This document shows positions 60,952 to 64,000 of a DNA stretch of 64,000 nt, in pieces. The DNA lies in contig NC_031671.1 in the NCBI RefSeq assembly GCF_001640025.1, positions 1,178,001 to 1,242,000 of the forward strand, read 5' to 3'. The notes beneath the pieces were generated by a model. That model ran no database searches. It saw only the letters and a list, made by a program, of their open reading frames with translations, and was not told where the DNA came from. Made by a program: the position numbers and the translations under genes. Within the stretch, counting starts at the first letter, position 1. The number at the start of each line of letters is the position of its first letter. The stretch comes from Sugiyamaella lignohabitans (lineage: Eukaryota; Ascomycota; Dipodascomycetes; Dipodascales; Trichomonascaceae).

Positions 60952-62472
60952 TTATTTTCTCGAGGGCAAACGGATGGAGTACTCGTCACCGCTCTGGGTG
61001 AGATAACGGACCCATGGTAAACTAGGATACTTGAGGTTGGGTTCGGTGACTTTTAGGTAGCGCACTTGAAGACCCGAAACAGCCAGGTATGGAATGTCAA
61101 ACTTGATTTGTACAGGCTGGTTTGTCTTAAAACTTGTTACACCGCCAGATGTACCAGTCGCTTCGCTATCCAGTACAGACGACAGCTGTAATTCGGCATT
61201 CATACTGACCTCACGACCACCCGCAAAGTTTTTTAGTTTCCATACAATTCCGTTGAGCTCGGGGGCATAAACGACAGTGCCAAAGCTAGTTTTGAATCGA
61301 GGCGAGTCGGCATCAGGAGGTACCGGGATAATAACTTCGACGTTTTCTGCCGCTGACCGTTTACGGTACTGTGATTTGAGCTTCACAGATACTAGGACTC
61401 TACTTCGCGATCTAATATCGATCTTGGTTTCGGCCAAAAATAAAGGCTTCGCTTTAAACTCCTTGACTCTATAGCTCATGAGCTCAAATTTACCGTCGGG
61501 TGGAACAAACGAAATAGTTCTGTCTTTCTCAAACTGTTCTAACTCAACACATTGATGGAACTGAACGTCTTCCATGCTCACGTATTTACCACGGGCTCTT
61601 TTACTGGCTGCTAAATTAGGAGCTACAGTACCAGAACTAGCCTCGGCACCCAAATCGGCACTTGCCGCAATGCTATCTCGACGAGCCTGAGAATCTTTTC
61701 TCACGGCATCGTTCAAACCGAGTTTCAATATAGGCATGCCTGATAAATAAGCATTAACATTGATCTTGCCGACAATCTCACTTCTGATAATGCTTCCATC
61801 GGAGTTGAGCAGAACATTCAATGACTCATTAACATCGAGAAATAGTTCGTTCTTTTTATAATAAATATTTTCAGGACGCCAGGAAACTGCATTGGTAACG
61901 ATATCTGGAGCACTGGGGTTCTGTAATTCATGACTTTCCTGAGTAATATACTCCTGCAGGATTTTAGCATCTGTCAGCTGAGGATGGCCAAAGTCCATCA
62001 TTTCATCCAGTAGTTCGTAGATAATGACAAAATTGTCTCTAATAGACTCTTCCTCGACTTCCTTGAAATACTCTTTAAGAACTGATACAATATTATGCAA
62101 AAACAACAAGATCACACCGGCATCGGAGTTTTTCTTGCTCAGAGCCAACAAGTAGATATTATTGACCGAAATATACATATAATTGATACCTTCGTAAGTG
62201 ATACAAGGACCTTGGATTCGTAGTGACGAGCTAGGTCCTGCACTACCACCCAAACCGGTATTAGCACCGGATAATGATGAACTGGCACCCCCGGCAAGAC
62301 CACCCGACATGAGCGAGGAAGATTGGCCATTACCCCAATATGCTGGATCCTCTGCCTGGATCAGTAGACCAGGAAAGTTGTCTACAGTTGACATGGGAAT
62401 ATCTCCACGATAGTTTCTCCATAACAGAGGTTGACCCTTGCTATCCAGAAAGAAAATAGCTGATGCCACCAT
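60952..62472 (-). CDS. APM1: AP-1 clathrin adaptor mu subunit (APM1)
   Basis: 506 aa, one exon. The N-terminal longin domain starts SAIFFLDSKGQPLLWRNYRG with DIPMSTVDNFP. It carries a Gly/Ser insertion of about 35 residues (about 48-82) not seen in the S. cerevisiae protein. EEESIRDNFVIIYELLDEMM and TNAVSWRPENIYYKKNELFL are classic mu-adaptin strings. The C-terminal mu-homology domain (about 200-503) binds Tyr-based YxxPhi sorting signals and ends LPWVRYLTQSGDEYSIRLPS. AP-1 sorts clathrin cargo between trans-Golgi and endosomes. The ATG at 62472 fits the family start. Confidence 0.93.
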   Translation of the reverse strand: MVASAIFFLDSKGQPLLWRNYRGDIPMSTVDNFPGLLIQAEDPAYWGNGQSSSLMSGGLAGGASSSLSGANTGLGGSAGPSSSLRIQGPCITYEGINYMYISVNNIYLLALSKKNSDAGVILLFLHNIVSVLKEYFKEVEEESIRDNFVIIYELLDEMMDFGHPQLTDAKILQEYITQESHELQNPSAPDIVTNAVSWRPENIYYKKNELFLDVNESLNVLLNSDGSIIRSEIVGKINVNAYLSGMPILKLGLNDAVRKDSQARRDSIAASADLGAEASSGTVAPNLAASKRARGKYVSMEDVQFHQCVELEQFEKDRTISFVPPDGKFELMSYRVKEFKAKPLFLAETKIDIRSRSRVLVSVKLKSQYRKRSAAENVEVIIPVPPDADSPRFKTSFGTVVYAPELNGIVWKLKNFAGGREVSMNAELQLSSVLDSEATGTSGGVTSFKTNQPVQIKFDIPYLAVSGLQVRYLKVTEPNLKYPSLPWVRYLTQSGDEYSIRLPSRK

Positions 62473-62892
62473 TCTGATTCTGAGTAGTTATGTGAGATGG
62501 GTTCTCTAATGCTTCTAGGTCTTTTTGCCCGTCGGTTGTCTCTACTTTCTTTTCTTCTTATCAACTCTCAACGATAAAATCAAACACACTTTATCGCCCT
62601 TTCAGATCAAAGCTCTCGCAATTTGCTTGATCTTTATCACCCCGGCTGCCAGGTGTCACTGTAAGAACAATTCAGGAGATAATAAACAGATGATCATCCA
62701 GACAGCCGATACGCGCGCTGCTGTTCTCTTCAGTATTTCCAAAAGATATGGGCAAGGGCGTTCAGACCCACCGGTCTGATGAAACCAGATAACGCCAATG
62801 AATTTAACTTTATAAAAAAATTGGCACCAATTCTATGAGCAAGAGTTCGAGAATTACAGTTTTAGTGGCATTGGAAAGTATAAACATATAAA
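62473..62892. other. short intergenic region
   Basis: 420 nt between the APM1 start and the dehydratase stop (both minus strand). No gene or GC element seen. Confidence 0.6.
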
Positions 62893-63441
62893 TTACGTAG
62901 ATTTGGTGTTGGACTTTGTACCAGCAAACGAATCAAAGCGTGAAGCCATGGCAACGTCCGTTTCTGTGAGAGCATTCACGTCATCCGTGTGTAACGTGAG
63001 AACCACTTTATTATAAAGATTTTCTATACGTGGGTGGTGGCCTTTAAGGTGTGAGTGCATAGCCACCTCCGTCAAGAATGCCTTGAAAATAGTTAGTATT
63101 CAGTCTGATATGGTTTGTAACGTTGCTGGGAGACTTGCAGTGAGTCCGGTCTCAATTGATGTTGCCGGTCTGTAGTACTACATTCTAGAATATAAAAATA
63201 TCACATGTCACCAACTTCACTTTACTAATGGTAGCCCAGTGAATGATCCAATTTGACATACCCATGCCCCTCTGAACCCTGCAAACTTATAAGTCTTAGA
63301 AATACGCTTACGGTCGTCGGAGAGAGCCCAACCCGCGTTTTGTAAAGGTAAGAAGCTTTTCTCTAGTTCCGAGCCTTCGAGTACGGCGTACGTTCTTTTT
63401 GCACACAGTACCCTGGCCGTGCTGAACCCACGTCGAAACAT
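62893..63441 (-). CDS. pterin-4a-carbinolamine dehydratase-like protein, 2 exons
   Basis: Exons 63441-63262 and 63081-62893 give 122 aa. The exon junction rebuilds KFAGFRGAW/AFLTEVAMHSHLK, the family core. HSHLKGHHPRIENLYNKVVL holds the catalytic histidine group (about H69-H76), and VNALTETDVAMA matches the family's 'GLTxxD' helix. The enzyme dehydrates 4a-hydroxytetrahydropterin in pterin recycling; fungal and bacterial members also have less defined roles. The start MFRRGFSTARVLCAKRTYAV looks like a mitochondrial presequence, which would be a notable location. The 180-nt intron starts GTATGT and ends ACTAAC...CAAG (an AAG acceptor). Confidence 0.85.
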
Positions 63442-63957
63442 TGTGTTTGAGTAAAGAACTGTTATCTGTCTGATCTCGATTTGTATTGCCAGTTCTAAAT
63501 ATCGCGATAAGGGCAAGGTTTTCAGGAGAGAGGAGGATAAAAGCTGAACCGAATGGGTATAACTCTTTCCGATCATGATTAATCCTTTAGCCAAACACGC
63601 CAGACTATAATAGAGAACTACTATAGCAAGTGTGTTTACCGTTTGCGAATATCTGGTACTGAATCTTGCTGGAGCTGTGAACATATTAGTATCAAATAGA
63701 GCAATGATCGACCGAGGAGACAGTTTTAATGCAGGGTCTGACGATTAATTTATTAATAGGTGAGATATAAATATCGTACGTCTGATGGATGTTTTTTACA
63801 TAACTTCGTATTAAAAGTTGCAGTGGAAATTGGCTAGCAGCCCCCTAGCGGGCCCAAACAAAGACTAACCTGCTCTGTACTAAGCCCCCACCGGCCTAAG
63901 TTGATTTTCAGACCGGAAAATCTCCCGGAGCCACCAGAGCGTTTAAAGTTGGAGCTC
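63442..63957. other. upstream region of the dehydratase gene
   Basis: AT-rich sequence then a GC-richer stretch from 63840. No gene recognised. Confidence 0.5.
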
Positions 63958-64000
63958 TACCTCCGGCGGCTGGGGCTCCGCCCCAGACCCCGTGGCTCCT
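63958..64000. repeat. GC double-hairpin element, F, cut by window end
   Basis: The first 43 nt of an F copy, including the complete first hairpin; the tip lies outside the window. It is the first intact copy after the degenerate one at 60858. Confidence 0.8.

Overview
This window comes from a budding-yeast nuclear chromosome. The genes are Saccharomycotina-type (KRE6/SKN1, MED31, MCM21, CPD1, PSH1-like, RAD50, an intron-bearing tRNA-Tyr). CTG is read as leucine at conserved positions, so it is not a CTG-clade yeast. Splicing signals are yeast-like: GTAAGT/GTATGT donors and TACTAAC or CTAAC branch sites close to the acceptor. Introns are unusually frequent: I place 18 coding introns in 11 genes. 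Together with the gene content this suggests an early-diverging, intron-retaining yeast, perhaps near Sugiyamaella or Blastobotrys. That placement is inference only.

Layout. 1-9.3 kb: a mitochondrial YchF GTPase (YLF2-like), a cytosolic periplasmic-binding-protein-like gene, an OTU2-type deubiquitinase and a PPR protein, all on the minus strand. 9.3-14.1 kb: a gene-poor AT-rich stretch holding one small two-exon gene at 10953-11229. 14.1-24.5 kb: a Zn2Cys6 regulator, a long low-complexity leader, KRE6/SKN1 and NFU1 on the plus strand. 25-37 kb: PAB1 (-), PSH1-like (+), MED31 (-), a FIT2 protein (+) and MCM21/CENP-O (-). 37-50.5 kb: an FGGY sugar kinase (+), RAD50 (-), centrin CDC31 (+), a gene-poor tract with tandem repeats, and a large LRR protein (-). 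52-64 kb: CPD1 (+), tRNA-Tyr (+), a YCR023C-like MFS transporter (+), a PCD1-type CoA diphosphatase (-), an Mmc1-like mitochondrial protein (+), APM1 (-) and a pterin-carbinolamine dehydratase (-).

The dominant non-genic signal is a family of about 60-bp GC-rich double-hairpin elements. I count roughly 59 copies by eye. I call the orientation starting GCCTCCGGCGG 'F' and its reverse complement 'R'. Copies usually sit as F...R clusters. They never interrupt a recognised coding exon, and they occur in five coding introns and in the putative KRE6 leader intron. A copy lies within about 100 nt downstream of most stop codons, nearly always in the same orientation relative to the gene. Stem sequences vary by compensatory changes, so the fold appears to be what is kept. 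The family is absent from 36.9-51.6 kb.

Most genes are unrelated housekeeping functions and form no pathway. YLF2 and OTU2 are neighbours in Saccharomyces cerevisiae too, so that part is conserved synteny. Several starts and exons rest on splice models built by eye (RAD50, CPD1, YLF2, PSH1, MED31, MCM21, CDC31, the dehydratase). Residue positions are approximate where marked with 'about'.
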